NCBI RefSeq assembly: GCF_021390495.1
Contig: NZ_JAJEJP010000002.1
Span: 372,001-436,000, forward strand
Length of the DNA stretch: 64,000 nt
Origin: Paraburkholderia sp. ZP32-5
GTDB taxonomy: Bacteria; Pseudomonadota; Gammaproteobacteria; Burkholderiales; Burkholderiaceae
Direction of reading: 5' to 3'
Shown: one piece after another, positions 31,612 through 38,391 of the stretch
Position numbering within the stretch: position 1 is the first letter of the stretch
Layout of the letters: the number at the start of each line of letters is the position of its first letter
Translations under genes and position numbers: made by a program
Notes under the pieces: generated by a model
What the model saw: only the letters and a program-made list of their open reading frames with translations
What the model was told of the DNA's origin: nothing
The model's database searches: none

Positions 31612-32382
31612 TTAAGGCGCGGGATTCAGCAAGGTCTTTTCCGACGCATTCGGGTCTTGAGCTTCGACGACCACCGCGGTGATGTTGTCGCGCCCGCCAC
31701 GCGCGAGCGCGAGTTCGACCAGTTCGCCACAGGCGTTTTCGCGTTGTGCCGATGTCAGCACGTCGGCAATTTCATCGTCGCTCAATTCGTTGCTGAGGCC
31801 GTCGCTGCATAGCAGGAAGATGTCGCCGTCGGCGACTTCGATTGCGTCTTCATCGAGTTCCAGCACGTCCGTTGCACCGACCGCGCGCGTAATCATGTGT
31901 TGCGCGGGATGATGGCGCGCTTCTTCTTCGGTGATCACGCCGAGCGAGCGCAATTGCTCGACCTGACTGTGATCGCGCGTGAGTTGCCGCAATTGTCCCG
32001 ATCGATACAGATAGATGCGGCTGTCGCCGGCCCACACGTAACCGCAAAAGCGGTCGCACGCGAGCAATACGACGACCGTGCTGCCGATCCGCTGCACCTG
32101 GCGGCGCGCGGCCTCGTCGCGCAGTTGCCGGTTCGCGCGTTGCAAACGCGTGCGCGTATCGGCAATCAATGTCCTGATGCTGCGCGGTGTCGTCAGTTGA
32201 CTCAACGCGTCGATCACCGTGCGGCTCGCGAGATCGCCGACCGCGTGACCGCCCATGCCGTCCGCGACCGCCCAGCGTCCGGCGTCGGGTTGGTCGAGGC
32301 AGGCATCTTCGTTGATTTCGCGCACGCGTCCGGCGTCGGAACGCGCGGACGACGTCCAGCGAAATTGGCTGGCACAGGTCAC
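31612..32382 (-). CDS. PP2C-family Ser/Thr protein phosphatase
   Basis: This is a 256-residue phosphatase with all metal-binding motifs: RVREINEDAC, VADGMGGHAVGD (Asp41/Gly42), VWAGDSRIYLYR, LCSDGLSNELSD and GGRDNITAVVV. It would reverse phosphorylation by the kinase at 14109 and release FHA-bound partners. It starts with GTG 32382, 5 bases after the P6 stop, so it is co-transcribed with P6 from the sigma-54 promoter at 32737-32752. Placing the phosphatase under the peptide promoter suggests feedback. It converges with the activator gene. Confidence 0.92.
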   Translation of the reverse strand: MTCASQFRWTSSARSDAGRVREINEDACLDQPDAGRWAVADGMGGHAVGDLASRTVIDALSQLTTPRSIRTLIADTRTRLQRANRQLRDEAARRQVQRIGSTVVVLLACDRFCGYVWAGDSRIYLYRSGQLRQLTRDHSQVEQLRSLGVITEEEARHHPAQHMITRAVGATDVLELDEDAIEVADGDIFLLCSDGLSNELSDDEIADVLTSAQRENACGELVELALARGGRDNITAVVVEAQDPNASEKTLLNPAP

Positions 32383-32387
32383 AACGG

Positions 32388-32675
32388 CTACACCATATCG
32401 TTTCGGTTGCGCGCGTCGGGAGAGACGTTGAGGTTCGAGTTCGCGCCGAAGTTACGCACGTCGACCGACTGGAACTGGTTGATCATCTGGTTAGCATAGA
32501 AGTTGTTGGACACCTCGTACAGATTGACGACGGGCCCGATACTCGGCGTTTGCGGCACATACGGCTGAATCCAGCCATAGACCCATGGCGCGCCACCGCC
32601 GCCGCGAATCGCGGCCATCGCCCTGCGATCGAGCGCGAGGTTCAGCGAGAGATCATTGATCGTGAGGCAGGACAT
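32388..32675 (-). CDS. P6: double-glycine-leader secreted peptide, Asn-rich
   Basis: This is a 95-residue peptide with GGAG before ATG 32675. The leader has LTINDL at 4-9 and ALDRRAMAAIRGG ending at residue 26. The 69-residue core is Cys-free: a Gly/Pro/Trp/Tyr-rich opening (GGAPWVYGWIQPYVPQTP), then NLYEVSNNFYANQMINQF, DVRNFGANSNLNV and a terminal RNDMV. The core pattern (aromatic start, Asn/Gln-rich beta-prone end) parallels P4 and P5, although the sequence is divergent. It is followed at once by the PP2C gene. Confidence 0.85.
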   Translation of the reverse strand: MSCLTINDLSLNLALDRRAMAAIRGGGGAPWVYGWIQPYVPQTPSIGPVVNLYEVSNNFYANQMINQFQSVDVRNFGANSNLNVSPDARNRNDMV

Positions 32676-32736
32676 GTCGTTCTCCGGTTGGCCGCGTGTG
32701 CAATGCATGCGGCGAAATGGACGTTGTGCCTGATGG

Positions 32737-32752
32737 TGCAAGTGCCATGCCA
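32737..32752 (-). promoter_or_regulatory. sigma-54 (-24/-12) promoter of P6-PP2C
   Basis: Minus strand TGGCATGGCACTTGCA: GG-N10-GC with the consensus TTGCA at -12. It lies 62 bases before the P6 start. This is the closest of the four to the sigma-54 consensus at -12. Confidence 0.82.
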
Positions 32753-33006
32753 ATCGGCGGCGCTTTGCGCAGATCGCCTGTAGTCCATTGACTGGCGGCG
32801 ACTGCGCGCGTTTCCGTACGTTATGGTTAGCGCGATCGGTCGGTCGGCAACCAACAGGCGCGCATCCAAACAGTGGTGCGATCCAACACATTCGTGTGCG
32901 GCTGCGAGCGCTGTCGTCTGTTTTTCATTCACGCAAATTCCCCGCGGATTCTCCGTCGTTCCACGCGAATGCGCGTCTGGCACGGCGCGCAAAAAGAGCG
33001 CCGCAC

Positions 33007-33071
33007 GCCAACAGATTCACTCGAATTCTGTTGGCCTGCCGCTGACATTTGCTCGCCAGGAAATCTGGCGA
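33007..33071. promoter_or_regulatory. two inverted repeats upstream of the LRAT-gene sigma-54 promoter
   Basis: GCCAACAGA (33007-33015) pairs with TCTGTTGGC (33027-33035). A second repeat, TCGCCAG (33053-33059) / CTGGCGA (33065-33071), follows. They lie 40-105 bases upstream of the -24 box, a typical enhancer distance. The first shares CCAACA/TGTTGG with the repeat upstream of P5, with a 15-base rather than 13-base gap. It could also serve the divergent P6 promoter. Confidence 0.45.
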
Positions 33072-33110
33072 ATACGCCGCAAACCCCGTCAATAAAGGCT
33101 TTCCAGCGCA

Positions 33111-33126
33111 TGGCCCGGATGATGCA
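33111..33126 (+). promoter_or_regulatory. sigma-54 (-24/-12) promoter of the LRAT-like gene
   Basis: TGGCCCGGATGATGCA: GG-N10-GC, 43 bases before the ATG at 33170. It diverges from the P6 promoter. Confidence 0.7.
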
Positions 33127-33169
33127 AAAGCTGTCGCAACAGTGTTGGAAATTGCGAACGAGGCCAGCC

Positions 33170-33697
33170 ATGAACACCCCCACGCCCGATACGAATCACG
33201 AAGAATCCTTTGATGCCCGCGTTGCCGCGTCGTCGACGATCGATCTGCCAATCGGCTCGCATCTGGTCACCCAGCGCAACGGCTACGAGCATCACGGCAT
33301 CTACGTCGGCAACGGCCGCGTGGTCCATTACTCGGGCTTTGCTACTTCAGCGCATCGTGGGCCGGTCGAGGAAGTCGAGATCGCGCGCTTTGCCGCCGGT
33401 CATCCGCTGTCGGTCCGCGCAACGCCGAGCGCGCGTTATGCCGGCGCCGAAGCCGTGAGCCGCGCCCGTTCGCGCCTCGGCGAAAACCGCTACCGCCTGT
33501 TGACCAACAACTGCGAACACTTCTGCGCGTGGTGTCTGCTCGGCGAAAGCCGCAGCGAGCAGGTGCATTGCTGCCTGCGTCATCCGCGTACTGGTATGCG
33601 CGCGCTGATGTGCCTCGTGAAGGCGTTCGTCGAAAGCGGCGTGCGCAACGATGAAGGATGCGTGGAGCGTGCCGTTGAATTCGCGCAATTCGCGTGA
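33170..33697 (+). CDS. LRAT/NlpC-P60-like (NC domain) acyltransferase or hydrolase
   Basis: This is a 175-residue protein with a lecithin-retinol-acyltransferase-like core: GSHLVTQRNGYEHHGIYVGNGRVVHYSG (catalytic His41/42 and His53) and LLTNNCEHFCAWCL (nucleophile Cys115, with His117 as in NCEHF). The family transfers acyl groups between lipids or to amines through a thioester. There is no signal peptide, so it acts in the cytoplasm. The sigma-54 promoter links its expression to the secreted peptides. Acylation of a peptide or lipid is a testable idea, not a demonstrated role. Confidence 0.85.
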   Translation: MNTPTPDTNHEESFDARVAASSTIDLPIGSHLVTQRNGYEHHGIYVGNGRVVHYSGFATSAHRGPVEEVEIARFAAGHPLSVRATPSARYAGAEAVSRARSRLGENRYRLLTNNCEHFCAWCLLGESRSEQVHCCLRHPRTGMRALMCLVKAFVESGVRNDEGCVERAVEFAQFA

Positions 33698-33751
33698 ACG
33701 TATCGCTGTGAATATCGCGCGTGACTCGCGCAACGATTCGAGGAGAGCATC

Positions 33752-34006
33752 ATGGTTGCCGCCGAAAAAAGCTTGCACCGGGCCGTCGACAAATGGCTCG
33801 CACCGACCCCTTCGATGCCCGCGCGCGTCGTGCAGTTCTGCCATCGTACGTCGCAGCGTTATGTCTGCGTGCAGGCGCTGCGGCCCGAAGGCTTGCTGTC
33901 GATCTTCTTCTTTCGTCACGGCGACGGGTCGTGGAACGTATTCCCGCCGCAAGCCGAGCGGCCCGCGATGAACGGCGATTGCCGCACCGCTGCCTTGTTG
34001 AGCTAG
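33752..34006 (+). CDS. conserved small protein of unknown function
   Basis: This is an 84-residue basic cytoplasmic protein with an AGGAG site 6 bases before ATG 33752. It has VVQFCHRTSQRYVCVQAL, then LLSIFFFRHGDGSWNVFPP, suggesting a small beta-sheet fold with aromatic residues. I do not recognise the family. It lies 54 bases after the LRAT-like gene in the same direction and may be co-transcribed with it from the sigma-54 promoter. Confidence 0.65.
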   Translation: MVAAEKSLHRAVDKWLAPTPSMPARVVQFCHRTSQRYVCVQALRPEGLLSIFFFRHGDGSWNVFPPQAERPAMNGDCRTAALLS

Positions 34007-34030
34007 TCGTATTGAACTGGCAGTGTTGAA

Positions 34031-34906
34031 CTAGTTTCGCGGCGTGGCCGCTTCCTTCACGATCCACTGACTGAACAGCACCATCGCCGGTGTCATCGGC
34101 TTGCCCTTCAGGCAGGTCAACCAGTAACTGCCCGCGTGAACCTCCACGTCGAACGGGCGCACCAGCCGACCGGTATTGATCTCACGCTCGAACATCAACG
34201 CGGGCGCGAGCGCGATTCCCGCACCCTGTACCGCCGCTTCCACCATCAGCCGCGATGAATCGAACACCGGGCCGCGCACCGGCCGCGGTGCGATACCCGC
34301 CGCGGCAAACCAGTTCATCCAGTCATCCACGCGATAGGAGCGCAGCAGCGTTTCGTTCGCCAGATCGTCGGGCCGCGCCAGACGCGCGGCGATTTCCGGT
34401 GTGCATAGCAACGCGAGCGGCGCGTCGAGCAGTCTTGTGGCGAGCGAGCCGGGCCATGTGCCGTCGCCGAAACGGATCGCGAAATCGAGACCTTCGGTTG
34501 CCAGATCGACGAGGTTGTTATTCGTACGCAGCCGCAATTCGACAAACGGATGCGCGTCGCGAAACGATTTGAGGCGCGGCATCAACCAGCCGACCGCGAA
34601 CGTGCCGACTACGCCGACCGTCAGTACTTCGTGGAAGTGGCCGCCATCGAATTGCTTGAGCACCGCTTCGATGCGATCGAATGCGTCGGACAGCACCGGG
34701 CGCAGCGCGAGCCCTTCATCGGTCATCGCGAGACCGCGCGGCAAGCGCTTGAATAGCGTGGTGCCGAGCCGTTCTTCGAGCGAGCGGACCTGCTGGCTGA
34801 CGGCCGCCTGGGTGACGTTCAATTCGAGCGCCGCGCGCGTGAAACTCAGATGCCGGGCGGACGATTCGAACGCACGCAGCGCGTTCAACGGAAGATACGG
34901 TCTCAT
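34031..34906 (-). CDS. penR: LysR-type regulator of the beta-lactamase (PenR/AmpR type)
   Basis: This is a 291-residue LysR regulator. The N-terminal helix-turn-helix is LNALRAFESSARHLSFTRAA followed by ELNVTQAAVSQQVRSLEERLG. The effector domain contains VGVVGTFAVGWLMPRL and LRTNNNLVDLATEGLDFAIR, both characteristic of AmpR/PenR-like regulators that respond to muropeptides. It diverges from the class A beta-lactamase gene with a 99-base spacer, the standard ampR-bla arrangement. The start at 34906 follows the family (MRPYLPLNALRAFE). Confidence 0.92.
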   Translation of the reverse strand: MRPYLPLNALRAFESSARHLSFTRAALELNVTQAAVSQQVRSLEERLGTTLFKRLPRGLAMTDEGLALRPVLSDAFDRIEAVLKQFDGGHFHEVLTVGVVGTFAVGWLMPRLKSFRDAHPFVELRLRTNNNLVDLATEGLDFAIRFGDGTWPGSLATRLLDAPLALLCTPEIAARLARPDDLANETLLRSYRVDDWMNWFAAAGIAPRPVRGPVFDSSRLMVEAAVQGAGIALAPALMFEREINTGRLVRPFDVEVHAGSYWLTCLKGKPMTPAMVLFSQWIVKEAATPRN

Positions 34907-35005
34907 GATGTAGGCATTAGATTTTCTTGTGAGTCGGCAAACTTATCATCGTTTGTCAGCAGCGCGCGAAAAATCGATAGTAGCGCCTTCTGACAAGGAG
35001 CAACG
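34907..35005. promoter_or_regulatory. divergent penR-penA control region
   Basis: AT-richer 99-base spacer (about 34911-34950). It contains T-N11-A type LysR half-sites and must hold both promoters. AAGGAG at 34995-35000 is the penA ribosome-binding site. Confidence 0.5.
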
Positions 35006-35995
35006 ATGATTACAAGAAGAAGATTCACGAGCGCGATGCTGGGTGTTTCGATAGCGGGGATTGCAGCTCACGGTACGGACGCATGGGCTAAAACGGCCGG
35101 CACGGTGAAGGCCGCGACCCAGGCGGGTGCGTTGAAAGCGGACGCGGCGTCGGGCGATGTGCTGGCCCGAGCCGATACGATCCGCGAAAGTCTGACGTGG
35201 ATCGAAGCGCAAAGCGGGGGCCGGCTGGGTGTCGCGATCGTCGATACGACGTCGAGTTTGCATGTGGGGCTGCGTGCGGACGAGCGCTTCCCGATGTGCA
35301 GCACGTTCAAGGTGCTCGCAGCGGGTCTCGTGCTCGCACGCGTCGATCGCCGCGAAGAGGATTTGCAGCGGCGCATCGTGTTTTCGCAGCGCGACGTGGT
35401 GGAGAACTCCCCCGAGACCAGCCGGAATACGCGCGAGCTGACCGGCGACGCGGGCATGACCGTCGCGCAGTTGTGCAAGGCGGCGCTCACGCTCAGCGAC
35501 AACACCGCCGGCAATCTGCTGCTCGCGAGTTTCGGCGGTCCGGCCGCGCTGAACGCGTTTGCGCGCAGCCTCGGCGACCCCGTCACGCGGCTCGATCGTA
35601 TCGAGCCGGCACTGAACGAGGCGACGCCCGGCGATCCGCGCGATACCACCACGCCCAACGCGATGCTCGGCAATCTGCGCGAACTGACGCTTGGCGAGCG
35701 CTTGTCGACGGCTTCGCGGATGCAGCTACTCGCGTGGCTCGCCGCGAATCGGACCAGCGCGACGCGGATTCGCGCGAAGCTGCCGAAGGACTGGGGCGTC
35801 GGCGACAAGACCGGTGCCGGCGAGCATGGCACGACCAACAACATCGCGATTCTGTGGCCGCCGGCACGCGGGCCTATTCTGGTGGCCGCGTATCTGACCG
35901 GCACAGCCGGTGACGTGGCGCGCGATAACGCGGTAATCGCGAGCATCGGGGCGCTGGTGGTCGAGTCGGTCTCAGGGCGAATTGTGCGACACTAG
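35006..35995 (+). CDS. penA: class A beta-lactamase (PenA-like)
   Basis: This is a 329-residue serine beta-lactamase with a twin-arginine signal (MITRRRFTSAMLG). Class A motifs are all present: active-site Ser99 in CSTFK, the SDN loop (LTLSDNTAG), the omega-loop Glu in RIEPALNEATPGDPRDTT, and KTGAG near the C-terminus. It hydrolyses penicillins and probably some cephalosporins in the periplasm. It is the usual chromosomal enzyme of Burkholderia-type bacteria and is controlled by the divergent LysR gene. The N-terminal linker between signal and domain is longer than usual and Ala/Thr-rich. Confidence 0.93.
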   Translation: MITRRRFTSAMLGVSIAGIAAHGTDAWAKTAGTVKAATQAGALKADAASGDVLARADTIRESLTWIEAQSGGRLGVAIVDTTSSLHVGLRADERFPMCSTFKVLAAGLVLARVDRREEDLQRRIVFSQRDVVENSPETSRNTRELTGDAGMTVAQLCKAALTLSDNTAGNLLLASFGGPAALNAFARSLGDPVTRLDRIEPALNEATPGDPRDTTTPNAMLGNLRELTLGERLSTASRMQLLAWLAANRTSATRIRAKLPKDWGVGDKTGAGEHGTTNNIAILWPPARGPILVAAYLTGTAGDVARDNAVIASIGALVVESVSGRIVRH

Positions 35996-36219
35996 GGCCG
36001 CATCGAAGGGGGCAACCGCGAACTCGGCGCGGCGGTAGGCGGGCAGCAGCGGCCACGCGCAACAGACGTGCAGTAGTGAACGGCCAATGCGGATTGCCTC
36101 GATGGAGGTGGTGAGAAGTTGACTGTCCAGATGGAATGCTCGACATATTCTGCCGACGTTCGTCCCGGTAAGCCGTCGGCTTGATTCACGTGCATCATTG
36201 CCCTCGATCGGAGTTCACT

Positions 36220-36711
36220 ATGTCCGTGTATGTTCTGGCCTTGCTCATCGGCATCGTCGCCGGCCTTCGCGCGATGACTGCTCCCGCCGCGGTCAGTTGG
36301 GCCGCGCGTCTCGGATGGTTGCCGCTGCAGGGCACACCGCTCGCGTTTTTCGGCTTTGCGGCCACGCCGTACATTTTCACGGTGCTGGCATTCATCGAAC
36401 TGATCACCGATCAACTACCCGAAACCCCCAGCCGCAAGGTGCCGTTGCAATTCGGCGCGCGCATCGTGCTGGGCGCGTTGAGCGGCGCGGCAATCAGCGG
36501 CGCGCATGGCGGTCTGGCGGGCGGCGCGATTGTCGCCGTGCTGGGGGCGGTCGTCGGCGCGGTCGGTGCGATTATCGGCACGCTCGGCGGCGCGAAGGCG
36601 CGTGCGTCGCTGGCGAGCATGTTCGGCCGGGATGCGCCGGCGGCGTTGATCGAGGACGTGGTCGCGATCGTCGGTGTCGCGCTGATCGTCGTGTCGCTGC
36701 ACGGCTTCTGA
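36220..36711 (+). CDS. DUF4126 family membrane protein
   Basis: This is a 163-residue, very hydrophobic protein with four or so transmembrane helices. It has the family segments GIVAGLRAMTAPAAVSWAA, ELITDQLPETPSRK and a Gly/Ala-rich helix pair. GGAG precedes ATG 36220. The function of the family is unknown. A bidirectional hairpin separates it from the convergent tehA. Confidence 0.82.
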   Translation: MSVYVLALLIGIVAGLRAMTAPAAVSWAARLGWLPLQGTPLAFFGFAATPYIFTVLAFIELITDQLPETPSRKVPLQFGARIVLGALSGAAISGAHGGLAGGAIVAVLGAVVGAVGAIIGTLGGAKARASLASMFGRDAPAALIEDVVAIVGVALIVVSLHGF

Positions 36712-36722
36712 CGATAACGTGA

Positions 36723-36755
36723 ATGCGGCGGGACGCGTTGCGCGTCCCGCCGCAT
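36723..36755. terminator. bidirectional terminator between the DUF4126 gene and tehA
   Basis: A 15-base perfect stem (ATGCGGCGGGACGCG at 36723-36737 and its complement at 36741-36755) with a 3-base loop, followed by a T-rich stretch. Confidence 0.8.
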
Positions 36756-36795
36756 GTTCTTGTTTCGAGTCGGCTGAGCGAGTGGTCTCGCGGTT

Positions 36796-37821
36796 TCAGC
36801 TAGCCCGTGCGATTCGCGAACCCGCCGCCACTGTTGCAACTGCGGCGCTGGTCGAAACCGGAGTCGTCGCGGCCGGCGGGATCAGCTTGCCTTGCACGAG
36901 CAGGCCCAACGTCTTCACGACAAGAATCGCGATGATTGCATTCGCCGCGATGAACAGAACCGGTGCGGCCCATGCGAGCGGACCCGTTGCGCCATGTTCG
37001 AGAATGCGCAGGACCATCGTCGGCAGCGCAGCCACGCCGAAGCTGAAGGCCCAGTAGCCGGGCACGAAGGCCTGTTGGCGGATCCACGGCAGCAAACGCA
37101 GCAACAGCATCGCTTGATACAGACCGTAGCCGAGCAGCGCATACGCAAACAGGTCAGGCGTGCCGGTGGTCAGGCTCAGGTACGACACGCCACCCACCAC
37201 CGGCGGTGCGAGCTGAATGCCGAGCGTCGGGCGCAGTGCTTCGGGCAGCGGGTCGTGCACGGCGGCACGATGCAGGATCTTCGATTCGAGCGCGAGCCAG
37301 GACAACATAGCGGCGCCGAAGAACAGTTCACCGAGTTCATGGAAACCAAATGCGGCTGATGCGGTGGCCGCGACGAAGCCCGGTGCGACGGTCGGCAGAT
37401 AGATCGCCGGCGTGGTCAGTTCGGGCTTGCGGCCGCCTTGCCACAGCTTGCCGTGCAGCCACGCGCCGAGTGCGAGTTGAGCGACGGTGGCCACGCCGAA
37501 CAGCGTCAGCGCGAGCGTATGTGAGTAGGGTTGCAGCAGCACGGCGGCGAGCAGTGTCGATACCGGTCCGAGTGCCGCGAACGACGATTGCACCGGATGT
37601 GCCATTTCCGCGCGGGCATCGGCGGCATGCGTGAGCCACTTGTGGCCATAGGCGAGCATGATCACGACCCACACGGCCAGCGCGCCGACCGTCAACAGCG
37701 TTCCCGCGAGCTCGGGCAGATGCCACACGCGGATTGCCACGCGCCACAGATTGGCGAGCGCCAGGCCGCCCACCGCGATTCCGAAGAAAGCAACAGGTAC
37801 CGCACCACGATTGCCGTTCAT
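36796..37821 (-). CDS. tehA: TehA/SLAC1-family anion channel (tellurite-resistance/dicarboxylate transporter family)
   Basis: This is a 341-residue protein with ten predicted helices arranged as in the TehA/SLAC1/TDT family. It begins VPVAFFGIAVGGLALANLWR and contains WLHGKLWQGG, HELGELFFGAAMLSWLALES and VGGVSYLSLTTG. It probably conducts anions or exports an organic anion; tellurite resistance is the historical name. AGGAG precedes ATG 37821; upstream in-frame extension is not supported. Confidence 0.85.
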   Translation of the reverse strand: MNGNRGAVPVAFFGIAVGGLALANLWRVAIRVWHLPELAGTLLTVGALAVWVVIMLAYGHKWLTHAADARAEMAHPVQSSFAALGPVSTLLAAVLLQPYSHTLALTLFGVATVAQLALGAWLHGKLWQGGRKPELTTPAIYLPTVAPGFVAATASAAFGFHELGELFFGAAMLSWLALESKILHRAAVHDPLPEALRPTLGIQLAPPVVGGVSYLSLTTGTPDLFAYALLGYGLYQAMLLLRLLPWIRQQAFVPGYWAFSFGVAALPTMVLRILEHGATGPLAWAAPVLFIAANAIIAILVVKTLGLLVQGKLIPPAATTPVSTSAAVATVAAGSRIARAS

Positions 37822-38034
37822 CACCCATCTCCTGAAGTTGCGACGCGCTACGGTGTGTGTTGCTGTGCGCGATCGATGGGTGTCACTGTAAAAGGCGGCG
37901 GCCAATCGCTGAATGCTGCAAACGCTCGACAAATGGCGCGCGCGTCTCAAGCTGTTTTTCGTGGTGAGACAAGTGTTTGGCGCACGCCAATATGACGCGG
38001 GCGTGACGTGGAAGTCGCGCGAAAGTGCCGCCCG

Positions 38035-38385
38035 TTAGCCGCCCATCTGCTTCAGCATCGTCAGCAGATGATCGAAGGACAGCGGCTTGCGCGCATACGC
38101 GATGTGCGGATTCGGTTGCACCGGAATATCCGATGCCGCGCTGCACAGAATGATCGGGATGTCGCGCAGTTCCGGATCCGCGTACAGCGCCGCGCACAAC
38201 TGCGTGCCCGACATCACCGGCATCATGCAGTCGGACACGATGATGTCGGGCCGGTTCGTGCGGATCAACGCGAGCGCGGCGGCCCCGTTCGACGCGGTCA
38301 GCACCGTATAGCCCTGCCGTTCAAGCAGCAGCCGCCACACGGTGAGGATGTCGAATTCGTCGTCCGCGACCAGAATGGTTTTCAT
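38035..38385 (-). CDS. single-domain response regulator (CheY-like)
   Basis: This is a 116-residue receiver domain alone: acidic pair in VADDE, phospho-acceptor Asp52 in IIVSDCMMPVMSG, Ser/Thr in CSAAS and Lys in YARKPL. It has no output domain. It starts 6 bases after the KaiC-like gene and is clearly co-transcribed with it, so it probably modulates or reports on that ATPase. No cognate histidine kinase is adjacent. Confidence 0.92.
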   Translation of the reverse strand: MKTILVADDEFDILTVWRLLLERQGYTVLTASNGAAALALIRTNRPDIIVSDCMMPVMSGTQLCAALYADPELRDIPIILCSAASDIPVQPNPHIAYARKPLSFDHLLTMLKQMGG

Positions 38386-38391
38386 GAGCGG

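Noticed and set aside
32873..33169. 99-codon N-terminal extension of the LRAT-like gene
   Set aside because: It overlaps the sigma-54 promoter and inverted repeats, has atypical composition, and the family domain begins after ATG 33170.
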